The notes under the pieces were generated by a model. That model searched no databases and was not told the DNA's origin. It worked only from the letters and a program-made list of their open reading frames with translations. Below, one piece after another: positions 28,088 through 35,826 of a stretch of DNA of 64,000 nt (its first letter is position 1; each line of letters starts with the position of its first letter). Origin of the DNA: Nakamurella flavida (GTDB lineage Bacteria > Actinomycetota > Actinomycetes > Mycobacteriales > Nakamurellaceae); the NCBI RefSeq assembly GCF_030811475.1, contig NZ_JAUSQV010000001.1, positions 1,511,501 through 1,575,500 of the forward strand, given 5' to 3'. The position numbers and the translations under genes are program-made.

Positions 28088-29320
28088 GTGGCCGAGAGCA
28101 TCCCCGACATCATCCCGATCGAGCTGGGGTTGACGGCCGGCAACGGGCTGACCCTGTGGGCGCCCCGGTGGCACGAGGACGGCGAGGAATGGGAGGCCTT
28201 CCTCGGGTCGGGCGACGACCTGTTCGTCTTCCCGGACACCGCGCACCTGGCCGCGTTCGTCCGCACCTCCACCGAGCACGACCTGCTGGACCACCCCGAG
28301 TGGGACACCGCGACCCGGCTGCTCACCGACGAGCTCTCCCCCGACGACGACCACCGCTTCGACATCGTCGGGGTGCCGGACCTGGTCGCCGAACCGGCGG
28401 ACATCTGGACCCTGGCCGAGCTGGCCGACACGGTGGCGATCCTGCGGTCCCTCGCCGACGTCTGCGATCTCGAGGTCGTCACCGAGGTGCTGGACTCCGC
28501 CGAGGGCTTCTCGGTGCTCGGGCTCGGCGAGCAGGTCTTCGGCGGCCGGGTCGGCGAGAAGCTGTGGGACGAGATCGGCACCGTCGTCTCCGCCCGGTGG
28601 GACGAGGTGGTCGACGCCCTGGACAGCATCGTGAAGGTCCCCGACGTGGACGCCGACGCGCTGGCCACCGCACAGGCCGAGGCCCAGGCGGTGCTGGCCG
28701 CGGTGGCCGCCGCGGAGGCCGCGGCCGGCGGCGGTGCCGACGAGGACCGCGACCCCGACCTCGAGTTCTGGGAGCAGGCCGGTATCGACCCGGTCGAGGT
28801 GACCGTCGGCGGACGCACCGGGTACACCCTGCGCTGCTACCTCGACGACGACCCGCTGTTCCTGTCCCGCGGGGGCGAGATCCTGGTGTTCTCCACGGCC
28901 GAGGGCCTGGAGAACCACATCGCCGACCCGAAGGTGCGTCACCGGCTCAGCGACCTGAACTTCTGGCCGGAGATCCGCGACGCGGTCGCCGGCGGTGATG
29001 CCGCGGTGGTCGCCGGTCGCGAGAACACCTACGTGCTGGACGGTGTCGCCGAGCAGCTCGCCGAGGGGCCGGAGGCCGTCGACTCCGCGCAGCTCGATCT
29101 GGCCGTGGAGCTGCTCACCGACGCCGCCGAGGCCCGCGGGGACTCCGAGTCCGTCGAGGCGCTGTCCAGCGCCTCGCCGCTGGGCAACCTCATCGGGTCG
29201 CTCACCGACGCCGACCCCGACCGGATGGCCCCCGCCCCGCCCTACGACGACGAGGCCGCGGCCTGGACGGTGCTCGTCGACCGGTTCGCCACCACCCTGG
29301 TGTGGGACCCGGAGAGCTGA
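28088..29320 (+). CDS. Conserved acidic actinobacterial protein (often labelled primosomal protein)
   Basis: 410 residues from GTG 28088, chosen because GAGAGG lies 9 bases upstream; an in-frame GTG at 28064 is possible. It is very acidic, with IPIELGLTAGNGLTLWAPRWHEDGEEWEAF near the N-terminus, an Ala-rich helix around 195-220, and a second half that repeats the first half's plan (TGYTLRCYLDDDPLFLSRGGEILVFSTAEGLENHI echoes EEWEAFLGSGDDLFVFPDTAHLAAFV). I know similar proteins only as actinobacterial conserved hypotheticals annotated as primosomal, without support. No motif gives a function; it is predicted to be cytoplasmic. Confidence 0.7.
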   Translation: MAESIPDIIPIELGLTAGNGLTLWAPRWHEDGEEWEAFLGSGDDLFVFPDTAHLAAFVRTSTEHDLLDHPEWDTATRLLTDELSPDDDHRFDIVGVPDLVAEPADIWTLAELADTVAILRSLADVCDLEVVTEVLDSAEGFSVLGLGEQVFGGRVGEKLWDEIGTVVSARWDEVVDALDSIVKVPDVDADALATAQAEAQAVLAAVAAAEAAAGGGADEDRDPDLEFWEQAGIDPVEVTVGGRTGYTLRCYLDDDPLFLSRGGEILVFSTAEGLENHIADPKVRHRLSDLNFWPEIRDAVAGGDAAVVAGRENTYVLDGVAEQLAEGPEAVDSAQLDLAVELLTDAAEARGDSESVEALSSASPLGNLIGSLTDADPDRMAPAPPYDDEAAAWTVLVDRFATTLVWDPES

Positions 29321-29399
29321 GCCGGCGCCCCGGCCGACGCGCCTCGACCTCCGTCACGGAGATCGGGGCCGACCGTGTCGACCGACCACGTCGGTCGGG

Positions 29400-30089
29400 T
29401 CAGGTCGTGCGGAAGCGGTCGTAGAACGCGCGGGGATCCTGGGCCAGCGAGGCCTTGACCATCGCGCTCCACTCGTCGACGACGACCTCGATCTCGCCGG
29501 CCTCGGCGGCGTCCAGCGTCCGGCGGGCGACCACGGCCGGGTCGGTCTTGGGGCCCTGGATCCCCTCGGCCATGTCGGTGTCGGCCAGACCGAGGTGCAC
29601 GGAGGTGACCTGCGTGCCCTGCCCGGCGAGCTCGAGGCGCAGCGCGTTGCTCATGTTCCAGTTCGCCGCCTTGGAAACCGCGTAGGCGCCGGCCCCGGGG
29701 GCGGCGAACCAGGACAGCGCGGAGGCGATGGTGATGATCCGCCCGCCGCCGTTGGTCGCCAGGACGGGAGCGAAGGCGCGGACCATCGCCAGCGTCCCCC
29801 AGAAGTTGACGTCCATCTCGGCACGCACGCCCGCCAGGTCGCCGAGGAGTCGTGCGCCGGTGGAGATCCCGGCGTTGTTGATCAGCAGGTCGACGTCGCC
29901 GGCCAGTGCGGCCGCCGCGGTGACGGCGTCGGGGTCGGTGATGTCCAGGGCGAGGGGCCGGACACCGGGCAGGTCGATCGTCGCGGGGTCACGGGCTCCG
30001 GCGTAGACCGTCGCCCCCCGGGCGAGCAGCTCGGTGGCGAAGTGGCGGCCGAGGCCGCGGTTGGCCCCGGTGATCAGTGCGGTTGTCAT
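29400..30089 (-). CDS. Short-chain dehydrogenase/reductase
   Basis: 229 residues from ATG 30089, which leaves the NAD(P) motif TGANRGLGRH at residues 7-16 in the usual place. Other SDR marks are LALDITD, NNAGI, the catalytic Ser in ITIASALSWF and YAVSKAA (Tyr/Lys pair). It is a cytoplasmic oxidoreductase of unknown substrate. It is transcribed away from a MerR gene, and a perfect palindrome lies in the promoter spacer, so it is probably the MerR target. TATAGC is the likely -10 region on this strand. Confidence 0.9.
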   Translation of the reverse strand: MTTALITGANRGLGRHFATELLARGATVYAGARDPATIDLPGVRPLALDITDPDAVTAAAALAGDVDLLINNAGISTGARLLGDLAGVRAEMDVNFWGTLAMVRAFAPVLATNGGGRIITIASALSWFAAPGAGAYAVSKAANWNMSNALRLELAGQGTQVTSVHLGLADTDMAEGIQGPKTDPAVVARRTLDAAEAGEIEVVVDEWSAMVKASLAQDPRAFYDRFRTT

Positions 30090-30105
30090 GAGCCGGACGC
30101 TATAA

Positions 30106-30123
30106 CCTGACGTTGACGTCAGG
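30106..30123. promoter_or_regulatory. MerR-type operator in the SDR promoter
   Basis: CCTGACGTTGACGTCAGG is a perfect 8+2+8 palindrome. On the minus strand it occupies nearly the whole 18-base spacer between TTGCCC (-35-like) and TATAGC (-10-like) ahead of the SDR gene. A palindrome inside a lengthened spacer is the hallmark of MerR-activated promoters, and the MerR gene starts 31 bases away on the other strand. Confidence 0.72.
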
Positions 30124-30153
30124 GGCAAGTCCGGTCGGGCCGAGGGGGAACAG

Positions 30154-30558
30154 ATGCGCATCGGTGAGGTCGCCGCATCGTCGGGGGTCAGCGTGCGGGC
30201 GCTGCGGTACTACGAGGAACAGGGCCTGCTGGTCGCCGAACGCAGCGCCAGCGGGCAGCGCCGGTACCCGCCCGAGGCCGTCGACCGCGTCCGGTTCATC
30301 CAGTCCCTCTACGCCGCCGGACTCGGCAGCAGAGCGGTCCTGCCGATCCTGCCGTGTCTGGAGCACGGCGTGCTCACCGAGAAGATGCACGAGCAGCTGC
30401 TGACCGAGCGTGCCCGCGTGCAGGCTCAACTGGAGGAGCTGACGGCGACCCGCGACAAGCTGGACGAGGTCATCCGCCTGGGGCAGGCGAACCGTGTGGG
30501 TGCCGGCCCGGACGCCGACCGGGGCGGCTGCACGGGATCGCCGACGCCCGGCCGGTGA
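30154..30558 (+). CDS. MerR-family transcriptional regulator
   Basis: 134 residues; GAGGGGG precedes the ATG. It starts MRIGEVAASSGVSVRALRYYEEQGLL, the MerR winged helix-turn-helix, then RRYPPEAVDRVRFIQSLYAAGLG and a coiled-coil helix (MHEQLLTERARVQAQLEELTATRDKLDEVI, about 75-107). Two Cys (near residue 67 and in GGCTG near 129) could bind a metal or sense a thiol reagent, but they are not a canonical metal site. It probably controls the divergent SDR gene through the palindrome at 30106-30123. Confidence 0.92.
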   Translation: MRIGEVAASSGVSVRALRYYEEQGLLVAERSASGQRRYPPEAVDRVRFIQSLYAAGLGSRAVLPILPCLEHGVLTEKMHEQLLTERARVQAQLEELTATRDKLDEVIRLGQANRVGAGPDADRGGCTGSPTPGR

Positions 30559-30573
30559 GCCCGGCGGGACCGG

Positions 30574-31047
30574 TCAGAGGTGCGCCCGGCCCGCGACGGC
30601 CGCCACCGGTCCCGACCCACCCGAGGCCGACCGGACGCGACGCACGGTGCGCGCGATGAGCGGCGCACCGATCAGCGTGGGAACGACCCAGGCCAGCGGG
30701 CTCGCCCAGTTGACGACCAGGGCCGCGGTGACGAACGAGATGTACGAGCTGCACATCAACACCACGTGCCGGACCACCCACCCCGGTCGGTGACGGCGAC
30801 GGGCCACCCACCCGGCCAGAGCACTGGCCTCGGTGGCCACGGCGATGATGCCCAGCCCCCACAGCCGACCGGGGTCGGAGACGACCAGGGCGAGCGCGGT
30901 GCCGGTCATCAGGGCCACAGCCCCCTGGTACGCGCGGCCGGCGACGACATGGCGACCGGCCCGCTTGGGTGCGGTGAGTACCACGGCCCCCAGGAGCAGG
31001 CCGACGACGCCGGCCGCGATGTGCAGGGCGAGGACGGCACCGAGCAT
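30574..31047 (-). CDS. Small four-helix membrane protein, DUF2306-like
   Basis: 157 residues from ATG 31047, preceded by GGAAGG. Four or five hydrophobic helices: LGAVLALHIAAGVVGLLLGAVV (with an early His), GAVALMTGTALALVV, LGIIAVATEASALAGWV and FVTAALVVNWASPLAWVVPTLI. A HVVAGRAYQGA loop follows the first helix, as in DUF2306 proteins. The function is unknown. It is divergent from a PadR regulator across three palindromes and is its likely target. Confidence 0.65.
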   Translation of the reverse strand: MLGAVLALHIAAGVVGLLLGAVVLTAPKRAGRHVVAGRAYQGAVALMTGTALALVVSDPGRLWGLGIIAVATEASALAGWVARRRHRPGWVVRHVVLMCSSYISFVTAALVVNWASPLAWVVPTLIGAPLIARTVRRVRSASGGSGPVAAVAGRAHL

Positions 31048-31055
31048 GGCACACC

Positions 31056-31106
31056 TTCCATAGTGGACTGTTGTGCCACCATGGTGAACGTTCCACAATG
31101 GAACGT
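31056..31106. promoter_or_regulatory. PadR operator cluster (three palindromes)
   Basis: In the 79-base divergent gap lie TTCCATAGTGGA (31056-31067), CACCATGGTG (31077-31086) and ACGTTCCACAATGGAACGT (31088-31106, perfect 8+3+8). The first and third share the TTCCA-N3-TGGA core with centres 35 bases apart. They probably bind the PadR regulator encoded just downstream. Confidence 0.65.
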
Positions 31107-31126
31107 CAAGAGGGCGAGGGGATGGC

Positions 31127-31672
31127 ATGCGAGCGGTCAATGCGACGGTGGGATCGCTGCTGGGGTTCCTGCACGACGGCCCGCAGTCCGGTTGGGACCT
31201 GGTGGCCACCGCCCAGCACCGCATCGGGGACTTCTGGAGCCTGACCCGTAGCCAGGTCTACCGCGAACTCACGGGCATGGCCGACGACGGTCTGATCACC
31301 GTCCAGGAGACCGGGCCCCGGGAGCGCCGGGCCTACGCGCTGACCGACCTCGGCCGGGAAGCCTTCCGCGACTGGATCTCCCGGCCCCCCGGCGAGGAGC
31401 AGATCCGCTATCCCCTCCTGCTCACGCTCGCCTTCGCCGACCACCTGCCGCCCGAACGCCTGGCCGCCCACCTCGCCGATCACCGGGCCATCCACCAGGC
31501 CCGACTGGACGACTACCGCCGGCAGCACGGGCAGGCTGTCGCCGCAGGAGCCCGCGCGCGGGACCTGATCACCCTGGACTTCGGCGAACGTTACGAAGCC
31601 GCCGTGCTGGGCTGGTTCGACGCTCTCCCCGATCCGGTCGCGCCGGACAGGCCCACCACCGGCGGGCGGTGA
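31127..31672 (+). CDS. PadR-family transcriptional regulator
   Basis: 181 residues. The N-terminal winged helix VGSLLGFLHDGPQSGWDLVATAQHRIGDFWSLTRSQVYRELTGMADDGLITVQETGPRERRAYALTDLGREAF (about residues 6-80) is the PadR fold, with FWSLTRSQVYRELTGM as recognition region. The C-terminal half is the Vir-type helical dimer domain seen in PadR-s2 proteins. AGGGCGAGGGG precedes the ATG. It is likely autoregulated and controls the divergent membrane protein. The gap to the convergent add gene (31673-31750) shows nothing clear. Confidence 0.9.
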   Translation: MRAVNATVGSLLGFLHDGPQSGWDLVATAQHRIGDFWSLTRSQVYRELTGMADDGLITVQETGPRERRAYALTDLGREAFRDWISRPPGEEQIRYPLLLTLAFADHLPPERLAAHLADHRAIHQARLDDYRRQHGQAVAAGARARDLITLDFGERYEAAVLGWFDALPDPVAPDRPTTGGR

Positions 31673-31750
31673 CAGCGGCGCCGCACCGGCGTCCGGTAGC
31701 CCGTCCTGCCGGCCGGTCCCGCGCACGCCGACAGCCCGGGCCGGGCAGGG

Positions 31751-32845
31751 TCAGCCCTGCTCGAGCAGCCGCCGGTAGCCGGGTTTGATCACCGTCTCGA
31801 TGATCTCCAGGCGTTCGTCGAACGGCAGGAAGGCGGACTTCATCGCATTGACGGTGAACCACTGCAGGCGGTCCCAGCCGTAGTCGAAAGCCTGCGCCAG
31901 GGCAGTCATCTCGCTGGTCATCGTGCAGCCGGACATCAGCCGGTTGTCGGTGTTGACGGTGACCCGGAACTGCAGCCGGGCGAGCAGGCCGATCGGGTGC
32001 TCGGCGATGGACGCCGCCGCTCCCGTCTGCACGTTGGAGGTGGGCGCCATCTCCAACGGGATCCGTCGGTCCCGGACGTATTGGGCCAGCCGGCCGAGCA
32101 CGGGCTCGCCGGCGCGGTCGAACGAGATGTCGTCGACGATGCGGACGCCGTGGCCGAGCCGGTCGGCCCCGCACCACTGGATCGCCTCCCAGATCGACGG
32201 CAACCCGAAGGCCTCACCGGCGTGGATGGTGAAGTGGGCGTTCTCCCGGCGCAGGTACTCGAACGCGTCCAGGTGGCGGGTGGGCGGGAAACCCGCCTCG
32301 GCGCCGGCGATGTCGAACCCGGCGACCTCCTGGTCGCGGAACTGCACGGCCAGTTCGGCGATCTCCCGGGAGCGGGCGGCGTGCCGCATGGCGGTGAGCA
32401 GCAGTCGCACCCGGATGAACTCGCCGCGGTCGGCGGCGACCGCCGAGCCGGCCCGGAAGCCGTCGAGCACGGCCTGCACCGTCTCGGCCAGCGAGAGGCC
32501 CTGCTCCACGTGCAGTTCGGGGGCGAAGCGCACCTCGGCGTAGACGACGCCGTCCGCGGCCAGGTCCTGCGCGCACTCGGAGGCCACCCGGATCAGCGCC
32601 TCCCGGGTCTGCATGACCCCGACGGTGTGGGTGAACGTCTCCAGGTAGCGCTCGAGCGAACCGCTGTAGGCGGACTCGCTGAACCAGCGGGCCAGGTCGG
32701 CGACGTCGGTGGTGGGCAGGTCCCGGTAGCCGGTCTGCTCGGCCAGGTCGATCAGCGTCGCGGCACGCAGGCCGCCGTCGAGGTGGTCGTGCAGCAGCAC
32801 CTTGGGGGCGCTGCGGATGGTCTCGGAGGTCAACGGTGCAGGCAT
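31751..32845 (-). CDS. add: Adenosine deaminase
   Basis: 364 residues. It hydrolyses (deoxy)adenosine to (deoxy)inosine and ammonia with one zinc ion. Zinc and catalytic residues are in place: His19 and His21 in LLHDHLDGG, His208 and Glu211 in IHAGEAFG, His232 in LGHGVR and Asp300 in [10 protein letters not shown]. The product feeds the two purine nucleoside phosphorylases in this window. A TACCGT box 6 bases before the ATG suggests a leaderless mRNA. M. tuberculosis has the same add-deoA-cdd order. The deoA stop lies 50 bases upstream on the same strand. Confidence 0.97.
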   Translation of the reverse strand: MPAPLTSETIRSAPKVLLHDHLDGGLRAATLIDLAEQTGYRDLPTTDVADLARWFSESAYSGSLERYLETFTHTVGVMQTREALIRVASECAQDLAADGVVYAEVRFAPELHVEQGLSLAETVQAVLDGFRAGSAVAADRGEFIRVRLLLTAMRHAARSREIAELAVQFRDQEVAGFDIAGAEAGFPPTRHLDAFEYLRRENAHFTIHAGEAFGLPSIWEAIQWCGADRLGHGVRIVDDISFDRAGEPVLGRLAQYVRDRRIPLEMAPTSNVQTGAAASIAEHPIGLLARLQFRVTVNTDNRLMSGCTMTSEMTALAQAFDYGWDRLQWFTVNAMKSAFLPFDERLEIIETVIKPGYRRLLEQG

Positions 32846-32851
32846 CCCCGG

Positions 32852-32857
32852 ACGGTA
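32852..32857 (-). promoter_or_regulatory. -10-like TACCGT for add
   Basis: Read on the minus strand TACCGT ends 6 bases before the add ATG, so add probably has its own leaderless transcript in addition to any read-through from deoA. Confidence 0.45.
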
Positions 32858-32895
32858 CCCACCCCCGGGTCCGCCCCGGGTACGTCGTCGGCGGG

Positions 32896-34224
32896 TCAGC
32901 CCAGCACGAAGTCCAGCGGCTCCCGGATGACCTGCAGGATCCGGGACGACGGGGTGACCGGGGTGCCCGGCTCGGCCAGTCCCACCGCCCGGTCGAGCGC
33001 GGTCAGCGCGGCGGGGAACGCCGCCGGAGTGTCGGTGTGCAGCTCGAACAGGACCTGACCGACCTCGACGGTGTCCCCCGGCCGGACGTGGCAGAGCAGC
33101 CCGGCGGCGGCCTGCACCGGGTCCTCCTTGCGGGCACGCCCGGCGCCGAGCAGCCAGGCGGCCTCGCCCACGGCGCGAGCGTCCACGGTGCGGACCAGGC
33201 CGGAATCGGTCGCGCGGACCTGGTGCCGCTCGCGGGGGGTGGGCAGCGGGGCGTCCGGGTCGCCGCCCTGCCCGCGGACGACGGCGCGCCAGGTGTCCAT
33301 CGCCCGCCCGGAGGCGAGCACCTCCGCCGGGTCGGCGTCCAGGCCGGCCAGCTGCACCATCTCCCGGGCCAGGGCCAGGGTCAGCTCGACCAGGTCCGCC
33401 GGCCCGCCGCCGGCGAGCACCTCGACCGACTCGGCCACCTCGACCGCGTTGCCCACGGCCACCCCGATCGGAGAAGACATGTCGGTCAGCAGTGCGGACG
33501 TCCGCACCCCGTGCGCCTGCCCGAGACCGACCATGGTGCGGGCCAACTCGGCCGCCGCGGAGAGATCGGTCATGAACGCGCCCGACCCGACCTTCACGTC
33601 CAGCACCAGCGCGTCGGTGCCCTCGGCGATCTTCTTGCTCATGATGGACGCGGCGATCAGCGGGATGGACGCCACGGTGCCGGTGACATCGCGCAGCGCG
33701 TAGAGCTTGCGGTCGGCCGGGACGAGATCGGCCGACGCGGCGCAGATGACCCCGCCGACGTCACGCAGCATCGCGGTGAACGCATCCGGGGTGAGCAGCG
33801 GCTGCCAGCCGGGGATCGCCTCCATCTTGTCCAGCGTCCCGCCGGTGTGCCCCAGCCCCCGCCCGGACAGCTGTGGAACCGCCGCCCCGCACGCGGCGAC
33901 CAGCGGGACCAGCGGCAGGGAGACCTTGTCGCCGACCCCGCCGGTCGAGTGCTTGTCCACGGTCGGCCGGCCCACGCCCGAGAGATCCAGCCGCACCCCG
34001 GAGGCGATCATCGCGTCGGTCCAGCGGCCGATCTCGCCGATCTGCATGCCGTTCAGATAGACGGCCATGGCCAGGGCGGCCATCTGCTCCTCGGCGACCA
34101 CACCCCGGGTGTAGCCGTCGATGACCCAGTCGATCTGCGCGTCGGACAGCACGCCGCCGTCCCGTTTGGTCGCGATGACCTGCACAGCGGTGATCGGACC
34201 GGTGGCTCCGGGCGTCTCGGACAC
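32896..34224 (-). CDS. deoA: Thymidine phosphorylase
   Basis: 442 residues from GTG 34224 with AAGGAG upstream. It cleaves thymidine or deoxyuridine with phosphate to base and deoxyribose 1-phosphate. Family marks: [22 protein letters not shown] near 22, the phosphate-binding [17 protein letters not shown] near 87-103, [21 protein letters not shown] near 118-138, and the Lys/Ser-rich [24 protein letters not shown]. It belongs to the NP-II / glycosyltransferase family 3 phosphorylases. It is divergent from deoD at 34348. Confidence 0.96.
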   Translation of the reverse strand: MSETPGATGPITAVQVIATKRDGGVLSDAQIDWVIDGYTRGVVAEEQMAALAMAVYLNGMQIGEIGRWTDAMIASGVRLDLSGVGRPTVDKHSTGGVGDKVSLPLVPLVAACGAAVPQLSGRGLGHTGGTLDKMEAIPGWQPLLTPDAFTAMLRDVGGVICAASADLVPADRKLYALRDVTGTVASIPLIAASIMSKKIAEGTDALVLDVKVGSGAFMTDLSAAAELARTMVGLGQAHGVRTSALLTDMSSPIGVAVGNAVEVAESVEVLAGGGPADLVELTLALAREMVQLAGLDADPAEVLASGRAMDTWRAVVRGQGGDPDAPLPTPRERHQVRATDSGLVRTVDARAVGEAAWLLGAGRARKEDPVQAAAGLLCHVRPGDTVEVGQVLFELHTDTPAAFPAALTALDRAVGLAEPGTPVTPSSRILQVIREPLDFVLG

Positions 34225-34266
34225 GGCGACTCCTTCCGGCCGGGCACCTCCCCCGGCCTGGCGACG

Positions 34267-34272
34267 ACGGTA
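34267..34272 (-). promoter_or_regulatory. -10-like TACCGT for deoA
   Basis: TACCGT on the minus strand would start deoA transcription near 34260, giving a leader of about 36 bases with an AAGGAG ribosome-binding site. The same hexamer is used before add. Confidence 0.4.
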
Positions 34273-34347
34273 GCCGGGTGCGGGCGGCGACGCGGCGCGG
34301 GCGGCCGCCGGAGTCGTGACGGGTCCGCGCCGGGAGAGAATGCGGCC

Positions 34348-35052
34348 ATGAGCACCCCCCACCTGAGCGCTGCCCCGGGCGAGATCGCCCCCCTGGTCCT
34401 GATGCCCGGCGACCCGCGCCGGGCCCGGCGGATCGCCACCGCCTTCTTCGACGAAGCCCGCCTGGTCACCGAGGTCCGCGGCATCGAGGGCTGGACCGGC
34501 ACCTACCGGGGCACACCGATCTCGGCGGTGGCCTCGGGCATGGGACAGCCGTCCATCAGCATCTACGCCACCGAGCTGTACCGCTTCTACGACGTGCAGC
34601 GCATCATCCGGGTCGGCACCGCCGGCGCGATCGCCGACGATCTGACCCTCGGCGAGGTCGTCATCGGCTCGGCCGCGCACACCGACTCCGCGTTGGCCAA
34701 CCGGGTGCCCGGCGTGCACTACTCGCACGCCCCGTCCTTCGAGCTGCTGGCGGCCGCCGTGCAGGCCGCCCGGGCCGCCGGCGTCACCCCGCGGGTCGGG
34801 CCGATCTTCAGCTCGGACGCGTTCTACGGCAACCGGCCGGACACCATGGCCGCGCTCCTCGCGCACGGCACACTGGCCGTGGAGATGGAGGCGGCGGCGC
34901 TCTACGGGGTGGCGGCCGAGCACGGTCGCGAGGCGCTGACCCTGGCCACCATCACCGATCACCTCAGCCGCGAGGAGAAGATGACGGCCGACGAGCGCGA
35001 GACGTGCTTCGAGCAGATGACCGGGTGGGCGATCGCCGCCCTGCTGGCATGA
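34348..35052 (+). CDS. deoD: DeoD-type purine nucleoside phosphorylase (hexameric NP-I class)
   Basis: 234 residues. It starts with the phosphate-site VLMPGDPRRARRIA (about 17-30), then MGQPSISIYATELYRFYDVQRIIRVGTAGAI near 64-94, the NP-I signature, and AVEMEAAALYG near 177-187 for ribose binding. It is homologous to bacterial DeoD rather than to the trimeric enzyme at 10479, so the organism has both PNP types. DeoD enzymes accept adenosine as well as inosine. GAGAAT lies 6 bases before the ATG. It overlaps the creatininase-like gene by four bases (ATGA). Confidence 0.94.
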   Translation: MSTPHLSAAPGEIAPLVLMPGDPRRARRIATAFFDEARLVTEVRGIEGWTGTYRGTPISAVASGMGQPSISIYATELYRFYDVQRIIRVGTAGAIADDLTLGEVVIGSAAHTDSALANRVPGVHYSHAPSFELLAAAVQAARAAGVTPRVGPIFSSDAFYGNRPDTMAALLAHGTLAVEMEAAALYGVAAEHGREALTLATITDHLSREEKMTADERETCFEQMTGWAIAALLA

Positions 35053-35819
35053 GCGCGGCCGGTCCGGACAGCCTGTCCTGGAAGCGGTTCGGCGACCGGC
35101 TCGCCGCCGGGGCCGTCCCGCTGCTGCCGTTCGGCGCGTACGAGCAGCACGGTCCGCACCTGCCGCTGTCCACCGACACCGTCATGGCCCAGGGGCTCAC
35201 CCGGCGGCTGGCGACGGTCCTGCACGGCGAGGTGGACACCCTGGTGCTGCCGCCCGTGGAGTACGGGCAGACCACCGACAACGACGGTTTCCCGGGCACG
35301 CTGACCCTGTCGTTCGACACCGTCCGGGCGATCGCGCTGGATCTCGCCGCCGCCCTGCACCGACAGGGTGCGCGCTGCCTGGTCGTCGTGAACGGCGACT
35401 TCGGGAACCAGGCGCCGCTGCGGGTCGCGGCCCGGGAATCCGTGCAGCGCTGGGACTTCCCCGTCCTGGTCATCAACTACCCCGGGATGGCCGAGGCCGC
35501 GGACGCGGCGCTGACCAGCGAACCGGCCGGGTACGGGCTGCGGCACGCAGACGAGTTCGAGACCTCGATCATGCTCGCGCTCACCCCGGACGACGTGCGG
35601 ATGGACACCGCCGTCGCCGAGTACCCGGAGTACCCGGCGGTGTTCCCCGCGCTGCAGATCGGGCTGCACGAGCTGTCGGTGACCGGGGTGTTCGGCGACC
35701 CGACGGCGGCCACCGCCGAGAAGGGCGAGGCCCTGCTCGAGCGACTGTCCGCCGCGGCCGCGGAGCTGGTGCGCGCCTTCGTGTCCCGCGTCGACGGGGA
35801 TCGGGCGTCCGGGGGCTGA
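35049..35819 (+). CDS. Creatininase-family amidohydrolase
   Basis: 256 residues, translationally coupled to deoD. The creatininase metal site is visible: LLPFGAYEQHGPHLPLSTDT (about 24-43, with Glu, His and Asp ligands), FPGTLTLSFDT, and HADEFETSIMLALTP near 165-180 supplying another His and Glu. The usual NGNGGN is replaced by VVNGDFGNQAPL. The family contains creatinine hydrolase, a formamidopyrimidine-type deformylase of archaeal riboflavin synthesis and the mycofactocin protein MftE; none of their partners is here. The coupling to a purine phosphorylase suggests a role on purine-ring breakdown products, which is inference. Confidence 0.8.
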   Translation: MSAAGPDSLSWKRFGDRLAAGAVPLLPFGAYEQHGPHLPLSTDTVMAQGLTRRLATVLHGEVDTLVLPPVEYGQTTDNDGFPGTLTLSFDTVRAIALDLAAALHRQGARCLVVVNGDFGNQAPLRVAARESVQRWDFPVLVINYPGMAEAADAALTSEPAGYGLRHADEFETSIMLALTPDDVRMDTAVAEYPEYPAVFPALQIGLHELSVTGVFGDPTAATAEKGEALLERLSAAAAELVRAFVSRVDGDRASGG

Positions 35820-35826
35820 CCCGGGC

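Noticed and set aside
29330-29398. Weak inverted repeats between the acidic-protein gene and the SDR gene as terminator
   Set aside because: Arms are short and interrupted; not convincing compared with other stem-loops in the window.
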